Shown in pieces: positions 1-10,065 of a DNA stretch of 64,000 nt. A program made the translations under genes and the position numbers. The notes under the pieces were generated by a model, which did not search any database, was not told the origin of the DNA, and saw only the letters and a program-made list of their open reading frames with translations. The DNA is from Hornefia porci (GTDB lineage: Bacteria > Bacillota > Clostridia > Peptostreptococcales > Anaerovoracaceae): the NCBI RefSeq assembly GCF_001940235.1, contig NZ_MJIE01000001.1, forward strand, positions 1,302,001-1,366,000, in the 5' to 3' direction. The first letter of the stretch is position 1. Each line of letters opens with the position of its first letter.

Positions 1-750
1 GTACATCTTCCGTCCCACGACTCTCTTGGCGTACTGCACCGGAATCCTTCTGGTGCCCTGCTGAATCTCGATAACGCCCATGATGACCAGCAGTCCGAAC
101 ACGATGAACAGAAGAATCGTGATGATGGACATGGAGCCGTCGGAATATTTGTTCCAGATGCTCGCGACTCCGCTGGGAATCCTGGCGACGATACCGCCGA
201 AGATCAGCAGCGAGATACCGTTTCCGATACCGTATTCATTGATCTGTTCGCCGAGCCACATCAGGAATGTGGTTCCTGCGGTCAGGATCAGGGTGATCAC
301 CACGAAGGTGAACCAGTTCTGATCGATGATGGTCTTCCGGAAGAGTCCGACTGTCAGACCCAGGCCCTGAACCAGCGCCAGCGCCACCGTCAGGTAGCGG
401 GTGATCTGCGCCATCTTTTTCCGGCCTTCCATTCCCTCTTTTGCGAGACGCTCAAAGTATGGAAAAGCGATCGTCAACAGCTGTATAATGATCGATGCGG
501 TAATGTACGGCGTGATGCTCAGAGCGAAGATAGTGAAGTTGTTGAACGATCCTCCTGAAAACAGGTTGAACAGTTCAAACAGACCCATATTGTCTCCGCT
601 GAACATCTGCGCAAGGTACGTTCTGTTGATTCCCGGCACCGGGATATTGGACCCGATCCGGAAAACAACCAGCATCAGCAATGTGAAGATCAGCTTGCCA
701 CGAATTTCCTTGACTTTAAGGGCCTGGGAAATCGTTTTGAACATCTCCAT
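1..750 (-). CDS. secY: Preprotein translocase subunit SecY (3' part beyond window)
   Basis: Channel subunit of the SecYEG translocon in the cytoplasmic membrane. About 250 N-terminal residues are present and the gene runs off the left edge. Visible are the first amphipathic/hydrophobic segment (FTLLMLVVFRIGSNIPVPG), the plug region that follows, and several further membrane spans ending near GVIEIQQGTRRIPVQYAKR, a well-conserved SecY stretch. The start at 750 is preferred because GAGGTGATC lies at proper distance inside the end of rplO; an internal ATG at 744 is the alternative. Only one base separates it from the rplO stop, so it is the distal gene of the spc block and is probably translationally coupled. 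Confidence 0.97.
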   Translation of the reverse strand, partial: MEMFKTISQALKVKEIRGKLIFTLLMLVVFRIGSNIPVPGINRTYLAQMFSGDNMGLFELFNLFSGGSFNNFTIFALSITPYITASIIIQLLTIAFPYFERLAKEGMEGRKKMAQITRYLTVALALVQGLGLTVGLFRKTIIDQNWFTFVVITLILTAGTTFLMWLGEQINEYGIGNGISLLIFGGIVARIPSGVASIWNKYSDGSMSIITILLFIVFGLLVIMGVIEIQQGTRRIPVQYAKRVVGRKMY

Positions 751-751
751 A

Positions 752-1192
752 TCAGATCACCTCTGCCTTTCCTCCCGCAGCTTCGATTTTTTCAACAGCG
801 CTCTTGCTGAATTTATGTGCCTTGACGGTAAGGCTGTTTTTCAGCTCGCCGTCGCCAAGGATCTTGATTCCGTCCTTTACCTGCTTCACCATTCCCAGCT
901 CAGCAAGCAGTTCCGGCGTTACTTCTGTGCCGGCTTCAAACCGCGCGAGGTCACTGACGTTCAGCACGGTATATTCCGTTCCGAAAATGTTCGTGAAGCC
1001 TCTCTTTGGCAGACGTCTGTAAAGAGGCATCTGTCCGCCTTCAAATCCGAGTCTGACTCCGCCGCCGCTTCTGGATTTCTGACCGTTCATTCCTCTGCCG
1101 CCGGTCTTTCCCTGTCCGGTGGCAGTTCCGCGGCCTCTTCTCTTACGGTTTTTCCCCGATCCGGCAGGCGCATTCAGTTCATGAAGTTTCAT
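752..1192 (-). CDS. rplO: 50S ribosomal protein L15
   Basis: Late-assembly large-subunit protein, 146 aa, full length. The N-terminal third is the typical Gly/Arg/Lys-rich extended tail ([20 protein letters not shown], then [20 protein letters not shown]) that threads into 23S rRNA. The globular C-terminal half ends in KAEVI. It sits between rpmD (17-bp gap) and secY (1-bp gap) in canonical spc order. Confidence 0.98.
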   Translation of the reverse strand: MKLHELNAPAGSGKNRKRRGRGTATGQGKTGGRGMNGQKSRSGGGVRLGFEGGQMPLYRRLPKRGFTNIFGTEYTVLNVSDLARFEAGTEVTPELLAELGMVKQVKDGIKILGDGELKNSLTVKAHKFSKSAVEKIEAAGGKAEVI

Positions 1193-1209
1193 ATTCTCGC
1201 ACCTCCAAT

Positions 1210-1392
1210 CTATACTTCTTCTACAGTTACAAGATGCGAAACTTTCCTGACCGCACCGCGCGTCGCCGGTGTGTCCTCAAGCTCAACGGAATGATGCATC
1301 TTTCTGAGTCCTAACGCTTCGACTACTTTCTTCTGCCTGGGGGAAGCGCCAATTGTGCTCTTTGTTAAAGTGATTTTCAACTTACCAGCCAT
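1210..1392 (-). CDS. rpmD: 50S ribosomal protein L30
   Basis: Small large-subunit protein of 60 aa, the normal bacterial length. The opening [20 protein letters not shown] and the following [14 protein letters not shown] match the ferredoxin-like L30 fold. An SD (AGGAGG) lies in the 13-bp gap after rpsE. Not all bacteria keep rpmD, and here it is intact in its standard place. Confidence 0.97.
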   Translation of the reverse strand: MAGKLKITLTKSTIGASPRQKKVVEALGLRKMHHSVELEDTPATRGAVRKVSHLVTVEEV

Positions 1393-1405
1393 TCTGCGTC
1401 TCCTC

Positions 1406-1909
1406 CTATCTTAAAATTTCCTCCGGCGACTTGCCTCTCAGCTTCGCCACCTTCTCGACTGTCATCATGTTCTTCAGACCCTCCAGGGTTGCATACGCGA
1501 TGTTTCCCGCGTTGTCGGATCCGACGGACTTCGCTCTGACGTCCTTGATTCCGGCCGCCTCCAGAACGGTACGGGCAGAAGAACCGGCAATTACTCCGGT
1601 ACCCTGTGCAGCAGGCATCAGGATGACTCTTCCCGCGCCGAAAATGCCGACGTTCCTGTGTGGAATCGTGGTTCCGACAGTCGGAACATAAATCAGATTT
1701 TTCTTTGCATCTTCCGTCGCTTTTCTGACCGCCTCAGGAATTTCCTGTGCCTTTCCGAGACCAACGCCGACATAGCCGTTCTTGTCGCCGACAACCACGG
1801 TAACGGAGAATCTCATGTTCTTTCCGCCCTTGACCGTCTTGGCGACGCGTCTGATGTTTACGATGGTTTCGTTCAGATCCAGCTTGGAAGCATCAATAAT
1901 ATTACGCAT
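1406..1909 (-). CDS. rpsE: 30S ribosomal protein S5
   Basis: Small-subunit protein at the mRNA entry site, involved in decoding fidelity; 167 aa. The N-terminal double-stranded-RNA-binding domain (about residues 12-75) contains the [20 protein letters not shown] hairpin where spectinomycin-resistance mutations map in other bacteria. The C-terminal domain carries [18 protein letters not shown] and ends [12 protein letters not shown]. Fourteen bases separate it from rplR. Confidence 0.98.
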   Translation of the reverse strand: MRNIIDASKLDLNETIVNIRRVAKTVKGGKNMRFSVTVVVGDKNGYVGVGLGKAQEIPEAVRKATEDAKKNLIYVPTVGTTIPHRNVGIFGAGRVILMPAAQGTGVIAGSSARTVLEAAGIKDVRAKSVGSDNAGNIAYATLEGLKNMMTVEKVAKLRGKSPEEILR

Positions 1910-1922
1910 TATTTTCCTCCTG

Positions 1923-2288
1923 TTAGAATTTCAATCCGCCCTCGCGAGCACCCTCAGCCAGTTCCTTCACTCTTCCGTGATACAGGAAACCGCCTCTGTC
2001 AAAGGCAACCTCTTCGATTCCCTTGGCAAGCGCTCTCTTTGCAATAGCTTCTCCAACTTTTCTGGCTGCTTCCCTGTTTCCGCCGTGGCCGATTTCGGCC
2101 TTCAGCTCCTTGTCCACAGTTGACGCCGCTGCCAGAGTCTTATGATTTTCATCGTCGATGATCTGGCAGGAGATGTTCTTGTTGGATCTGAATACACAAA
2201 GTCTTGGCTTTTCAGGAGTTCCGATTAAGTTTTTTCTGACTCTGGCATGTCTTTTCAGACGCCTGTCATTTCTGCTTTCTTTTGCCAT
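1923..2288 (-). CDS. rplR: 50S ribosomal protein L18
   Basis: 5S-rRNA-binding protein of the central protuberance, 121 aa. The basic N-terminus ([20 protein letters not shown]) and the core [20 protein letters not shown] are characteristic. The C-terminus ([20 protein letters not shown]) carries the conserved FDRGGxxYHGRV motif. It lies between rplF and rpsE. Confidence 0.98.
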   Translation of the reverse strand: MAKESRNDRRLKRHARVRKNLIGTPEKPRLCVFRSNKNISCQIIDDENHKTLAAASTVDKELKAEIGHGGNREAARKVGEAIAKRALAKGIEEVAFDRGGFLYHGRVKELAEGAREGGLKF

Positions 2289-2304
2289 CTTGCTTCACTC
2301 CTTT

Positions 2305-2850
2305 CTATGCCTTAGCTCCGGTCTTGCCTTCTTTTCTGCGTACACGCTCGCCCTCATAGCGAATGCCCTTGCCCTTGTACGGCTCCGGCTTTCTCCAGGA
2401 GCGGATGTTCGCCGCGTAGTTGCCTACCAGGGCCTTATCGATGCCCTTGACGACGACCGTGTTTGCATCCGGCGTTTCTGTTGTGATGCCCTCCGGATCC
2501 TCCATCTCTACCGGATGCGAGAATCCCAGATTCATGACAAGCTTATTTCCTTTTTTCTCTGCTCTGTATCCGACGCCGATAATCTGCAGCTTCTTCTCGT
2601 AACCGCTCGTAACGCCGGTGACCATATTCTGGATCAGAGCTCTGCTCAGACCGTGCTGAGCTCTGTCGTTTCTGTTGTCCGTCGGTCTGGAAAGTCTGAT
2701 TTCACCTTCGCCGACCTCGACCTTGATTCTTTCGTTTACCTGCTGCTCCAGCTCTCCCTTGGGGCCCTTCACGGTAACGACATTTTTGTCATCTACCCTG
2801 ACCTCTACTCCGGCAGGAAGCGTTACAGGTTTTCTGCCTATTCTTGACAT
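2305..2850 (-). CDS. rplF: 50S ribosomal protein L6
   Basis: Large-subunit protein near the factor-binding region, 181 aa. It shows the duplicated L6 fold: MSRIGRKPVTLPAGVEV at the start, and the signature PEPYKGKGIRYEGERVRRKE near the C-terminus. The length is normal. It has its own SD and stands 12 bp after the rpsH stop. Confidence 0.98.
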   Translation of the reverse strand: MSRIGRKPVTLPAGVEVRVDDKNVVTVKGPKGELEQQVNERIKVEVGEGEIRLSRPTDNRNDRAQHGLSRALIQNMVTGVTSGYEKKLQIIGVGYRAEKKGNKLVMNLGFSHPVEMEDPEGITTETPDANTVVVKGIDKALVGNYAANIRSWRKPEPYKGKGIRYEGERVRRKEGKTGAKA

Positions 2851-2862
2851 ATTCGCTACCTC

Positions 2863-3261
2863 CTACCAAACATAACAGATTACTTCGCCGCCGACGCCCA
2901 GTTCTCTGGCTTTCTTGTCGCTGATAATTCCACTGGATGTGGAGATAACCGCGATACCGAGTCCGCCCAGAACTCTCGGAACGTCGTTTGCCTTCGCGTA
3001 GACCTTGAGGCCCGGCTTGGAAATCTTCTTGATTCCACTGATTACTCTTTCTTTATTGGCGCCATACTTCAGTGTGACCTTGATGGTGCCCTGAACGCCG
3101 TCGTCGATCACCTCGAAGTTCTCGATGTAGCCCTCGTCCAGAAGAATCTGCGCGATCGCCTTCTTCATCTTGGACGCCGGGATTTCAACGGACTCATGAC
3201 CAACGGAGTTTGCGTTTCTGATTCTTGTAAGCATATCCGCAATCGGATCTGTCATTGTCAT
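2863..3261 (-). CDS. rpsH: 30S ribosomal protein S8
   Basis: 16S rRNA central-domain binder, 132 aa. Visible are [14 protein letters not shown] at the N-terminus and the conserved C-terminal [20 protein letters not shown]. In E. coli S8 represses the spc operon by binding its own mRNA; nothing here shows whether that holds. Two ATGs lie 6 bp apart (3261 and 3255). The first has the better spacing (9 nt) to GGGAG. Confidence 0.98.
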   Translation of the reverse strand: MTMTDPIADMLTRIRNANSVGHESVEIPASKMKKAIAQILLDEGYIENFEVIDDGVQGTIKVTLKYGANKERVISGIKKISKPGLKVYAKANDVPRVLGGLGIAVISTSSGIISDKKARELGVGGEVICYVW

Positions 3262-3331
3262 TGTATTGTACTCCCTTCTTGTGTGGTTCGAGTTTCCCCG
3301 CCTTCACAAAAAACGTGATAACTGTTCCGGT

Positions 3332-3517
3332 TTACCAGGACGCTTTCTTGACGCCCGGGATCTCACCCTTATATGCCAGCTCTCTGAAGCAGATACGGCA
3401 GATTCCATACTTCTTCAGAACGGAATGTGGTCTTCCGCAGATGCTGCATCTCGTATAGGCGCGAGTCGCATATTTGGGTTTTCTCTGCTGTTTAACTTTA
3501 AGAGATGTCTTCGCCAT
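3332..3517 (-). CDS. rpsN: 30S ribosomal protein S14, zinc-binding (type Z)
   Basis: 61-aa zinc-ribbon form of S14. Cysteines at residues 24, 27, 40 and 43 (CSIC ... CRIC) form the CxxC-x12-CxxC site. It ends with the usual [11 protein letters not shown]. Many Bacillota use this form; a zinc-free paralogue used under zinc starvation, if one exists, is not in this window. The 70-bp gap to rpsH is the widest inside the ribosomal operon. Confidence 0.98.
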   Translation of the reverse strand: MAKTSLKVKQQRKPKYATRAYTRCSICGRPHSVLKKYGICRICFRELAYKGEIPGVKKASW

Positions 3518-3526
3518 TTCTACCTC

Positions 3527-4075
3527 CTACTGCTGCTTCTCGAACGGCATGCCCAGAAGCTCAAGCAGCGCCTGCGCCTCTTCGTCTGTTTTCGCCGTTG
3601 TCGTGAATACGATATTCATTCCCTTGATCGTATCTACGTCGTCGTAGTTGATTTCCGGGAAGATCAGCTGTTCCTTCAGGCCCATGGAGTAGTTGCCTCT
3701 CCCGTCGAAGGAATTTCTGCTGACGCCCTTGAAGTCTCTTACACGGGGAAGAGAAATATTGAAGAGCTTGTCGACAAAGACATACATGTTGTCGCCGCGA
3801 AGCGTCACCTTGGCGCCTACCGGCATTCCCTGTCTCACCTTGAAGTTAGCGATTGATTTCTTGGCCTTGGTAACAACCGGTCTCTGTCCGGAAATCAGTC
3901 CGATTTCCTCTACCGCGGATTCCAGAACCTTGGCGTTTTCCTTCGCTTCACCCAGTCCCATGTTGATGGTGACCTTGGTCAGTCTGGGAACTTCCATAAC
4001 GTTCTTGTACTGGAATCTGTCCTTCAGTGCGTTGAACACTTCTTTATCGTAGGTTTCTTTCAGTCTCGCTGCCAA
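3527..4075 (-). CDS. rplE: 50S ribosomal protein L5
   Basis: 5S rRNA-binding protein of the central protuberance, 182 aa. It shows the N-terminal [20 protein letters not shown], the loop [20 protein letters not shown] that contacts tRNA, and the C-terminal [20 protein letters not shown] signature. The SD is in the 17-bp gap after rplX. Confidence 0.98.
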   Translation of the reverse strand: MAARLKETYDKEVFNALKDRFQYKNVMEVPRLTKVTINMGLGEAKENAKVLESAVEEIGLISGQRPVVTKAKKSIANFKVRQGMPVGAKVTLRGDNMYVFVDKLFNISLPRVRDFKGVSRNSFDGRGNYSMGLKEQLIFPEINYDDVDTIKGMNIVFTTTAKTDEEAQALLELLGMPFEKQQ

Positions 4076-4092
4076 AATATTCTCCTCCTTTC

Positions 4093-4398
4093 TCAGTCAA
4101 TTACATTTCCGGTTTTTCTGTTGACTCTTACCTTCTTTCCGTCCTTGAAGGAATAGCCGATCTTAACCGCTTCTTTGGATTTGTCGTCATAGAACATCAC
4201 GTTGGACACGTCGATAGGGCCTTCCACATGCTTGATTTCGGCTCTTTCCTTCTGCGTCTGCTTCTGATGCTTCGTCTGAATGTTGACGCCCTCCACGACG
4301 ACTCTGTTCTCCTTCGGCATGGCCTTCAGGACCTTGCCGGTCTTTCCTTTGTCTTTCCCGGTAATAACGATTACCATATCATCTTTTTTAATACGCAT
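4093..4398 (-). CDS. rplX: 50S ribosomal protein L24
   Basis: Assembly-initiating large-subunit protein, 101 aa. The KOW motif ([20 protein letters not shown]) is at the N-terminus. The rest ([14 protein letters not shown], then [10 protein letters not shown]) matches bacterial L24. It lies 12 bp downstream of rplN. Confidence 0.98.
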   Translation of the reverse strand: MRIKKDDMVIVITGKDKGKTGKVLKAMPKENRVVVEGVNIQTKHQKQTQKERAEIKHVEGPIDVSNVMFYDDKSKEAVKIGYSFKDGKKVRVNRKTGNVID

Positions 4399-4410
4399 TC
4401 GTTACACCTC

Positions 4411-4785
4411 CTACAGTACTTCCGGAGCCAGGGACACGATCTTCATGAATCCTCTGTCTCTGAGCTCTCTGGCCACAGGTCCGAAAATACGTGTTCCTAC
4501 CGGAGTCTTATCTTCTTTGTCTTTAATGATTACCGCTGCATTCTGGTCGAACTTGACGTAGCTTCCATCTGCTCTTCTGGCGCCCTTCTTTGTTCTGACG
4601 ACTACAGCCTTGACCACGTCGCCCTTCTTGACGACGCCGCCCGGGGTCGCATCCTTAACGGCGCAGACGATGACGTCTCCGATGTTCGCATACTGACGGC
4701 CTGTGCCTCCCAGAATGCGGATGCAGAGCAGCTCCTTCGCGCCTGAATTATCGGCAACCCTTAATCTTGTTTCTGTCTGAATCAT
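4411..4785 (-). CDS. rplN: 50S ribosomal protein L14
   Basis: Five-stranded barrel protein at the subunit interface, 124 aa. It opens [20 protein letters not shown] and carries the conserved [18 protein letters not shown] and [20 protein letters not shown] stretches, ending LAPEVL. The length is standard. Fifteen bases separate it from rpsQ. Confidence 0.99.
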   Translation of the reverse strand: MIQTETRLRVADNSGAKELLCIRILGGTGRQYANIGDVIVCAVKDATPGGVVKKGDVVKAVVVRTKKGARRADGSYVKFDQNAAVIIKDKEDKTPVGTRIFGPVARELRDRGFMKIVSLAPEVL

Positions 4786-4799
4786 GATCCGGCGCCTCC

Positions 4800-5060
4800 T
4801 TATTTCGCTTTCTCAACGATACCGACAAGTCTCCATCTCTTGTCCTTGGACAGAGGTCTTGTCTCCATTATTCTAACTTTGTCACCAATGTTGCATTCAT
4901 TGTTCTCATCGTGAGCCTTGACCTTCTTGGTCCTCTTTACAGCCTTTCCATAAAGAGAATGTCTTACGAAATCTTCAATAGCAACCGTAACGGTCTTGTC
5001 CATCTTGTCGCTGACAACGATGCCGACTTTGGTTTTTCTTCTGTTTCTCGCGTCTGCCAT
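4800..5060 (-). CDS. rpsQ: 30S ribosomal protein S17
   Basis: Primary 16S rRNA binder with an OB fold, 86 aa. The features are [20 protein letters not shown], the loop [20 protein letters not shown] and the terminal [20 protein letters not shown]. It stands between rpmC and rplN. Confidence 0.98.
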   Translation of the reverse strand: MADARNRRKTKVGIVVSDKMDKTVTVAIEDFVRHSLYGKAVKRTKKVKAHDENNECNIGDKVRIMETRPLSKDKRWRLVGIVEKAK

Positions 5061-5078
5061 TTCACATCCTCCTTTCGA

Positions 5079-5282
5079 TTAAGCCTGAACCTCATCCAGC
5101 TCTTTTTCTCTGATGATCGTTTTCACTCTGGCGATGTTTCTCTTGACCTCCCGCATCTTTACGGGGTTCTCAAGCTGTCCGGTAACATGCTGGAACCTGA
5201 GATTGAACAGTTCCTTTTTCATCTTGTCCAGTTCAGCGTTGAGTTCAACATCTGTCATTTCTCTCATCTTATTCAAATCCAT
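5079..5282 (-). CDS. rpmC: 50S ribosomal protein L29
   Basis: Two-helix protein near the polypeptide exit tunnel, 67 aa. [20 protein letters not shown] and [20 protein letters not shown] are the family hallmarks. Its first base is the last base of the rplP stop (1-nt overlap), so the pair is probably translationally coupled. Confidence 0.98.
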   Translation of the reverse strand: MDLNKMREMTDVELNAELDKMKKELFNLRFQHVTGQLENPVKMREVKRNIARVKTIIREKELDEVQA

Positions 5283-5710
5283 TACGCTTCACCTTCCTTT
5301 GCCTGTTCCCTGACGACAAATTCGGATTTGACAGGCAGCTTGTGGCTGGCCAGCCTCATCGCTTCTCTTGCCGTTTCCTCCGAAACGCCGGCGATCTCGA
5401 ACATGACTCTGCCCGGTTTCACGACTGCCACCCAGTATTCAGGAGCACCTTTTCCGGAACCCATACGTACTTCGGCAGGTTTTTTCGTGACCGACTTGTG
5501 TGGGAAAATCTTAATGTATACCTTACCGCCTCTCTTGGTGTATCTGGTCATCGCGATTCTGGCCGCCTCGATCTGGTTCGAGGTGATCCAGCCGCACTCT
5601 GTGGCGGCAAGTCCGAAGTCACCATAGGTCACTGTGTTTCCTTTGGTGGCAACGCCTTTCATTCTGCCTCTATGAACTCTTCTATGTTTCACGCGCTTTG
5701 GCATCAACAT
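5282..5710 (-). CDS. rplP: 50S ribosomal protein L16
   Basis: Large-subunit protein lining the A/P-site region, 142 aa. It shows [16 protein letters not shown] at the N-terminus and [20 protein letters not shown] in the middle. The start at 5710 (Met-Leu-Met-Pro) is favoured because the AGGAGG is 9 nt upstream. The classical MPKR start at 5704 would leave 15 nt, so the protein may carry two extra N-terminal residues. Confidence 0.97.
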   Translation of the reverse strand: MLMPKRVKHRRVHRGRMKGVATKGNTVTYGDFGLAATECGWITSNQIEAARIAMTRYTKRGGKVYIKIFPHKSVTKKPAEVRMGSGKGAPEYWVAVVKPGRVMFEIAGVSEETAREAMRLASHKLPVKSEFVVREQAKEGEA

Positions 5711-5736
5711 GGTTCAGTTCCTCCTTTCACTCATGC

Positions 5737-6600
5737 TTATTCCTGTGGTTCTGCTGCAGGCGCCTGTGTTTCAGTCGCTTCAACCTGCGGTGCTGCCTTC
5801 GGCTCTTCCTTCGGTGCTTTTCTCACTCTCGGATTGACCGCCTTGGGCATTTCGCGGCGACCGCCTCTGTCGTTTCTTCTGTCGTTCCGTCTTCTTCTGT
5901 CGCCGTCTCTTCTCGGTCTTCTGTCTCTCTTGTCACGCTTTTCCTCGCGGACAGGGCTCTGCAGGCCTTTGTCGAGGATCTCGCCGTGATTGATCCATAC
6001 CTTGACGCCGATTTTGCCGTAGGTCGTTACCGCTTCAGCGAAACCGTAATCGATATCCGCTCTCAGTGTGTGAAGGGGAACGTTTCCTTCACTGTATTTT
6101 TCGCTTCTCGCGATTTCAGCGCCGTTCAGTCTTCCGGAGCAGAGAACCTTGACTCCCTTCGCACCGGCCTTCATCGTTCTACCGATCGCCTGCTTCATCG
6201 CTCTTCTGAAGGAGACTCTGTGCTCCAGAGCGTCAGCGATGCTCTCTGCAGTAAGCTGAGCGTCCAGTTCGCTTCTTCTGACCTCTTCGATGGAGATCGT
6301 GATATTCTTGTCTGTCAGTTTCTCAAGATTTTTCTTCAGCTCATCGATTCCCGCGCCGGAACGTCCGATGACCATACCCGGTCTGGCTGTCAGAACAGTA
6401 ATCTTCATTTTGTTCTCGGCAGCTCTCTCGATCAGGATCCTCGCGACTCCTGCTCCGTACAGCGACTTCTTGATGAACTTTCTGATCTTATTATCTTCAG
6501 CGAGAAATTCCGCGAAGTTGTCCTTGCCGGCGTACCATTTAGAATCCCAGTCCTTGATTACGCCTACTCTTAACCCGTGCGGGCTTACCTTCTGACCCAT
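5737..6600 (-). CDS. rpsC: 30S ribosomal protein S3 with long charged C-terminal extension
   Basis: mRNA-entry-channel protein, 287 aa. The KH domain has its GxxG loop in [14 protein letters not shown], and the C-terminal S3 domain runs to about residue 215 ([13 protein letters not shown]). Bacterial S3 is usually about 215-235 aa. Here roughly 70 extra residues follow: first an Arg/Asp-rich block ([19 protein letters not shown] and more), then an Ala/Pro/Glu tail ([20 protein letters not shown]). The family is certain; the role of the tail is unknown. Confidence 0.98.
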   Translation of the reverse strand: MGQKVSPHGLRVGVIKDWDSKWYAGKDNFAEFLAEDNKIRKFIKKSLYGAGVARILIERAAENKMKITVLTARPGMVIGRSGAGIDELKKNLEKLTDKNITISIEEVRRSELDAQLTAESIADALEHRVSFRRAMKQAIGRTMKAGAKGVKVLCSGRLNGAEIARSEKYSEGNVPLHTLRADIDYGFAEAVTTYGKIGVKVWINHGEILDKGLQSPVREEKRDKRDRRPRRDGDRRRRNDRRNDRGGRREMPKAVNPRVRKAPKEEPKAAPQVEATETQAPAAEPQE

Positions 6601-6613
6601 TCAACGAACCTCC

Positions 6614-6952
6614 TTAGTCTTCTTTCTCTTTAAGAGTTACGCCAACATGGCTGGATCTCTTAAGAATCATCGATGCTCTACCCTGGGCTCCCGCTCTCCA
6701 TCTCTTCATGGTCGGTCCCTGGTTCGCATATACCTCAGCAACGTATAAATTTTCCGGGTTCAGGTCAAAATTGTTTTCCGCGTTCGCAGCGGCTGACATG
6801 ACAACTTTTTCGACGATTTCCGAACCTTTTCCAGGTGTGAACTTCAAGATGTTCAGTGCCTCGTTCAAGTCCTTGCCTCTCACCAGGTCGGCAATTGGCT
6901 TCAGTTTGGAAGGAGACATTCTGACATATTTTGCAACTGCTTTTGCTTCCAT
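6614..6952 (-). CDS. rplV: 50S ribosomal protein L22
   Basis: Exit-tunnel protein, 112 aa. It opens MEAKAVAKYVRMSPSKLKPI. The long tunnel hairpin is in ANQGPTMKRWRAGAQGRASM, the region where macrolide-resistance changes occur in other bacteria. It follows rpsS by 16 bp. Confidence 0.98.
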   Translation of the reverse strand: MEAKAVAKYVRMSPSKLKPIADLVRGKDLNEALNILKFTPGKGSEIVEKVVMSAAANAENNFDLNPENLYVAEVYANQGPTMKRWRAGAQGRASMILKRSSHVGVTLKEKED

Positions 6953-6968
6953 TTCCTATCTCCCTTTC

Positions 6969-7244
6969 TTATCCTTTTACCTTCTTGTCAGCGGCATGTC
7001 CTCTGTACGTTCTCGTCGGAGCAAACTCTCCGAGCTTATGGCCTACCATGTCCTCCGTGATGTAGACAGGAACATGCTTTCTTCCATCGTGAACGGCGAT
7101 CGTATGTCCCACGAACTGCGGGAAAATGGTGGACGATCTCGACCATGTCATAACGACCTTTTTCTCGTTCGCCGCATTCATCTCTTCGATCTTCTTCAGC
7201 AGCTTAGGTTCTACGAAAGGGCCTTTTTTAACCGATCTACTCAT
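6969..7244 (-). CDS. rpsS: 30S ribosomal protein S19
   Basis: 16S rRNA 3'-domain protein of the small-subunit head, 91 aa. It carries [20 protein letters not shown], the [20 protein letters not shown] core and [18 protein letters not shown]. It is complete and in canonical order after rplB. Confidence 0.98.
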   Translation of the reverse strand: MSRSVKKGPFVEPKLLKKIEEMNAANEKKVVMTWSRSSTIFPQFVGHTIAVHDGRKHVPVYITEDMVGHKLGEFAPTRTYRGHAADKKVKG

Positions 7245-7259
7245 TTATTTGCTCCTTCC

Positions 7260-8093
7260 TTACTTGTCATTTCTTCTCTTTACAATGTATTTATCCGAAG
7301 CCTTGTTCTTCTTTCTGGTCTTATAACCCAGAGCAGGCTTGCCCCACGGGGTAACCGGGCTCTTGCGTCCGACAGGCGCTCTGCCCTCGCCGCCTCCGTG
7401 CGGATGGTCGTTCGGGTTCATGACGGAACCTCTGACGGTCGGTCTCCATCCCATGTGGCGTTTTCTTCCGGCTTTACCGATCTGGATGTTGGAGTGCTCG
7501 GAATTACCGACTTCGCCGATGGTCGCTCTGCAGACCATCAGGATCTTTCTGACCTCTCCGGAAGGAAGTCTGACCTGTGCGTATTTGTCTTCTTTCGCCA
7601 TCAGCTGCGCACCGTTTCCGGCGGAGCGAACCAGCTGAGCGCCTTTTCCCGGCTTCATCTCGATGTTGTGGATGATCGTACCGACCGGGATGTTTGCGAT
7701 AGGCAGAGCGTTTCCGACCTGGATGTCCACATCCGGACCGGACTCGATGACCGCGCCGACCTGAAGACCTTCAGGTGCGATAATGTATCTCTTTTCACCG
7801 TCCTTGTATACGATCAGCGCGATGTTGGCGCTTCTGTTCGGATCGTACTCAATGCTTCTGACGATGCCCGGGATTCCGTCCTTGTTTCTCTTGAAATCGA
7901 TGATTCTGTATTTTCTTCTGGCGCCGCCGCCTCTGTGTCTGACGGTGATCTTTCCTCTCGAATTTCTTCCCGCGTTCTTCTTCAGAGCTGTCGTAAGCGA
8001 CTTCTCAGGAGTACTGGTTGTGATCTCCTCGAAAGTCGAAACCGTCATGCCCCTCAGACCAGGAGAAGTCGGATTATATTTTCTGATTCCCAT
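7260..8093 (-). CDS. rplB: 50S ribosomal protein L2
   Basis: Peptidyl-transferase-centre protein, 277 aa from the chosen start. It begins [18 protein letters not shown] and includes the conserved [20 protein letters not shown]. An upstream in-frame TTG at 8102 would add three residues. It directly abuts AGGAGG, whereas the ATG at 8093 lies 9 nt from that SD and gives the standard N-terminus, so 8093 is chosen. Confidence 0.98.
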   Translation of the reverse strand: MGIRKYNPTSPGLRGMTVSTFEEITTSTPEKSLTTALKKNAGRNSRGKITVRHRGGGARRKYRIIDFKRNKDGIPGIVRSIEYDPNRSANIALIVYKDGEKRYIIAPEGLQVGAVIESGPDVDIQVGNALPIANIPVGTIIHNIEMKPGKGAQLVRSAGNGAQLMAKEDKYAQVRLPSGEVRKILMVCRATIGEVGNSEHSNIQIGKAGRKRHMGWRPTVRGSVMNPNDHPHGGGEGRAPVGRKSPVTPWGKPALGYKTRKKNKASDKYIVKRRNDK

Positions 8094-8111
8094 TTGTGAC
8101 AACCTCCTATA

Positions 8112-8402
8112 TTACAGACTCGAGAAGAACTCGATTTCCTTGCTGCCTTCAGTCAGCGTAACGATCGCCTTCTTATACGCAGAGGTTGTTCCGACGTTTC
8201 TTCCCATTCTCTTTTTCTTTCCATTGACGTTCATGATGTTGACTTTTGCCACTTCGACATCAAAGATTTCTTCGACAGCGTTTCTGATCTCTGTCTTGTT
8301 TGCATCGACTGCAACCCTGAACGTGTACTTTTTCTCAGCGGCCTGGTCCATACTTCTTTCACTGATGACCGGCTTGATGATTACGTCGTAAGCGGATCTC
8401 AT
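8112..8402 (-). CDS. rplW: 50S ribosomal protein L23
   Basis: Exit-site protein that docks SRP and trigger factor, 96 aa. It shows [40 protein letters not shown] and [14 protein letters not shown]. Its start overlaps the rplD stop by one base, implying coupled translation. Confidence 0.98.
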   Translation of the reverse strand: MRSAYDVIIKPVISERSMDQAAEKKYTFRVAVDANKTEIRNAVEEIFDVEVAKVNIMNVNGKKKRMGRNVGTTSAYKKAIVTLTEGSKEIEFFSSL

Positions 8403-9025
8403 TATAAGTACACCTCCTGGATCTTTTCTACGGCTTCCTTCGTTACGATGAAGCTCGTGTGATTGATGATATCATATACATTCATGGTGCCGACCAGAGC
8501 GGTTCTCACGCCCGGAATGTTCGCGGCGGATCTGACGACGTTGTCGTCCTTCGCGGCGGTGACGATCAGCGCCTTCTTCTCCGCGCCGATATTCGCCAGT
8601 GTCTTCACCATTTCCTTTGTCTTGGGAGCGTCCATCTTCAGTTCGTCGAGAACGATGATCTCCCCATCCTGCACCTTGGCGGACAGCACTGACTTCAGCG
8701 CCAGTCTCTTCACCTTCTTGGGAACTGCGTAGTTATAGCTCCTTGGCTTAGGTGCAAATACGACGCCGCCTCCGATCTGCGAAGGATCGGTGCTGCTTCC
8801 CTGTCTGTGACGGCCGGTTCCCTTCTGTCTGAACGGTTTTCTGCCGCCTCCTCTGACTTCGCCTCTTGTTTTGGCTGACTGAGTACCCTGTCTCTGGTTC
8901 GCCAGATAGTTCTTCACCACGGCGTGAACCGCGTTTGCGTTGGGCTCAATTCCAAATATCTCATCCTTAAGCTCAATGGTTCCGGCTTCTTTGCCTTCCA
9001 TGTTGAGCATTGTTACTTTAGCCAT
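8402..9025 (-). CDS. rplD: 50S ribosomal protein L4
   Basis: Large-subunit protein whose extended loop reaches the exit tunnel, 207 aa. The loop is seen in [20 protein letters not shown] and [20 protein letters not shown]. In some bacteria L4 represses the S10 operon through a leader hairpin. Here a roughly 240-nt leader with a hairpin precedes rpsJ, but an L4 target cannot be proved by eye. Confidence 0.98.
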   Translation of the reverse strand: MAKVTMLNMEGKEAGTIELKDEIFGIEPNANAVHAVVKNYLANQRQGTQSAKTRGEVRGGGRKPFRQKGTGRHRQGSSTDPSQIGGGVVFAPKPRSYNYAVPKKVKRLALKSVLSAKVQDGEIIVLDELKMDAPKTKEMVKTLANIGAEKKALIVTAAKDDNVVRSAANIPGVRTALVGTMNVYDIINHTSFIVTKEAVEKIQEVYL

Positions 9026-9054
9026 TATGCGCTTCCTCCTTTCCTCAGTCTGAC

Positions 9055-9690
9055 TTATTTGCCCTGACCCTTGACAGCGTATCTGACCTTCACCAGGCTT
9101 CCTCTTCCGCCCGGAACCGCTCCTTTTACGAGCATCAGATTTCTGTCCGTGTCGATCTTTACCAGTTCTACGTTCTGCACGGTGACGGTGTCGCGTCCCA
9201 TGCGGCCCGGACCCGCGTTACCCGGGAAGACTCTGGACGGATAGGTCGCGCCTGCAAGCGCGCCGGCCAGTCTTTTGTGCTTGGAGCCGTGAGTCATCGG
9301 TCCTCTGTGGTGTCCGTGTCTCTTGATATTTCCCTGGGTTCCTTTTCCCTTGGAAACGCCGGTGATGTCCAGCTTCTTGCCTTCCTCGAAATCCGCGACG
9401 GTGATTTCCTGTCCCAGTTCATAGGCCTCGCCTTCATCGTTTCTGAACTCCGCCAGGTACTTCTTGGGAGCCACGCCGCTCTTCTCGAAGTGTCCGGTCA
9501 TCGGTCTGTTCACTCTCTGCGGTTTCTGATCCTCGAATCCGATCTGGACCGCGTCATATCCGTCGGTCTCCGCTGTTTTGATCTGTGTGACCACAGCCGG
9601 TCCGGCCTGGATCACAGTTACAGGAATAACCTCTCCTGATTCTGCGAAAATCTGCGTCATGCCGACTTTCTTACCTAAGATTGCTTTCAT
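9055..9690 (-). CDS. rplC: 50S ribosomal protein L3
   Basis: Assembly-initiator protein near the peptidyl-transferase centre, 211 aa. [20 protein letters not shown] is the standard N-terminus. The later [20 protein letters not shown] loop and [18 protein letters not shown] are diagnostic. The frame is open upstream to 9735, but only the ATG at 9690 has an SD (GGAGG, 10 nt) and the family N-terminus. Confidence 0.98.
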   Translation of the reverse strand: MKAILGKKVGMTQIFAESGEVIPVTVIQAGPAVVTQIKTAETDGYDAVQIGFEDQKPQRVNRPMTGHFEKSGVAPKKYLAEFRNDEGEAYELGQEITVADFEEGKKLDITGVSKGKGTQGNIKRHGHHRGPMTHGSKHKRLAGALAGATYPSRVFPGNAGPGRMGRDTVTVQNVELVKIDTDRNLMLVKGAVPGGRGSLVKVRYAVKGQGK

Positions 9691-9750
9691 TATTGTTTTT
9701 CCTCCGTTCTTACATTGGTCCGCTTTCGCGTACATCTAAGGGAGAGTCCC

Positions 9751-10062
9751 TTACAGTTTAATCTCAATGTCAACGCCTGCCGGCAGGTCCAACTTCGTGA
9801 GCGCGTCGGTTGTCTGCAGTGTCGCATTGGTGATATCGATAAGTCTCTTGTGGGTTCTCTGCTCGAACTGCTCTCTGCTGTCCTTGTACTTGTGAACCGC
9901 ACGAAGGATCGTTACGACCTCCTTCTCGGTGGGAAGAGGAATCGGTCCGGAAACATCCGCGCCGGTCTTCTTCGCCGTCTCTACGATCTTCGCGGCAGAC
10001 TGGTCCAGCAGCGCGTGATCATAAGCCTTGAGTTTGATTCTGATTTTCTGTAATTCACTCAT
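9751..10062 (-). CDS. rpsJ: 30S ribosomal protein S10
   Basis: First gene of the operon, 103 aa. It has [40 protein letters not shown] and [20 protein letters not shown]. Tandem ATGs lie at 10065 and 10062. The second has a 6-nt spacing to AGGAGG (the first has 3) and is preferred. S10 is also NusE, the transcription antitermination partner of NusB. Confidence 0.97.
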   Translation of the reverse strand: MSELQKIRIKLKAYDHALLDQSAAKIVETAKKTGADVSGPIPLPTEKEVVTILRAVHKYKDSREQFEQRTHKRLIDITNATLQTTDALTKLDLPAGVDIEIKL

Positions 10063-10065
10063 CAT

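Noticed and set aside
401..1294. 297-codon plus-strand frame opposite secY/rplO/rpmD
   Set aside because: Antisense shadow of certain ribosomal genes, no SD; many such long antisense frames occur in this G+C-rich sequence.
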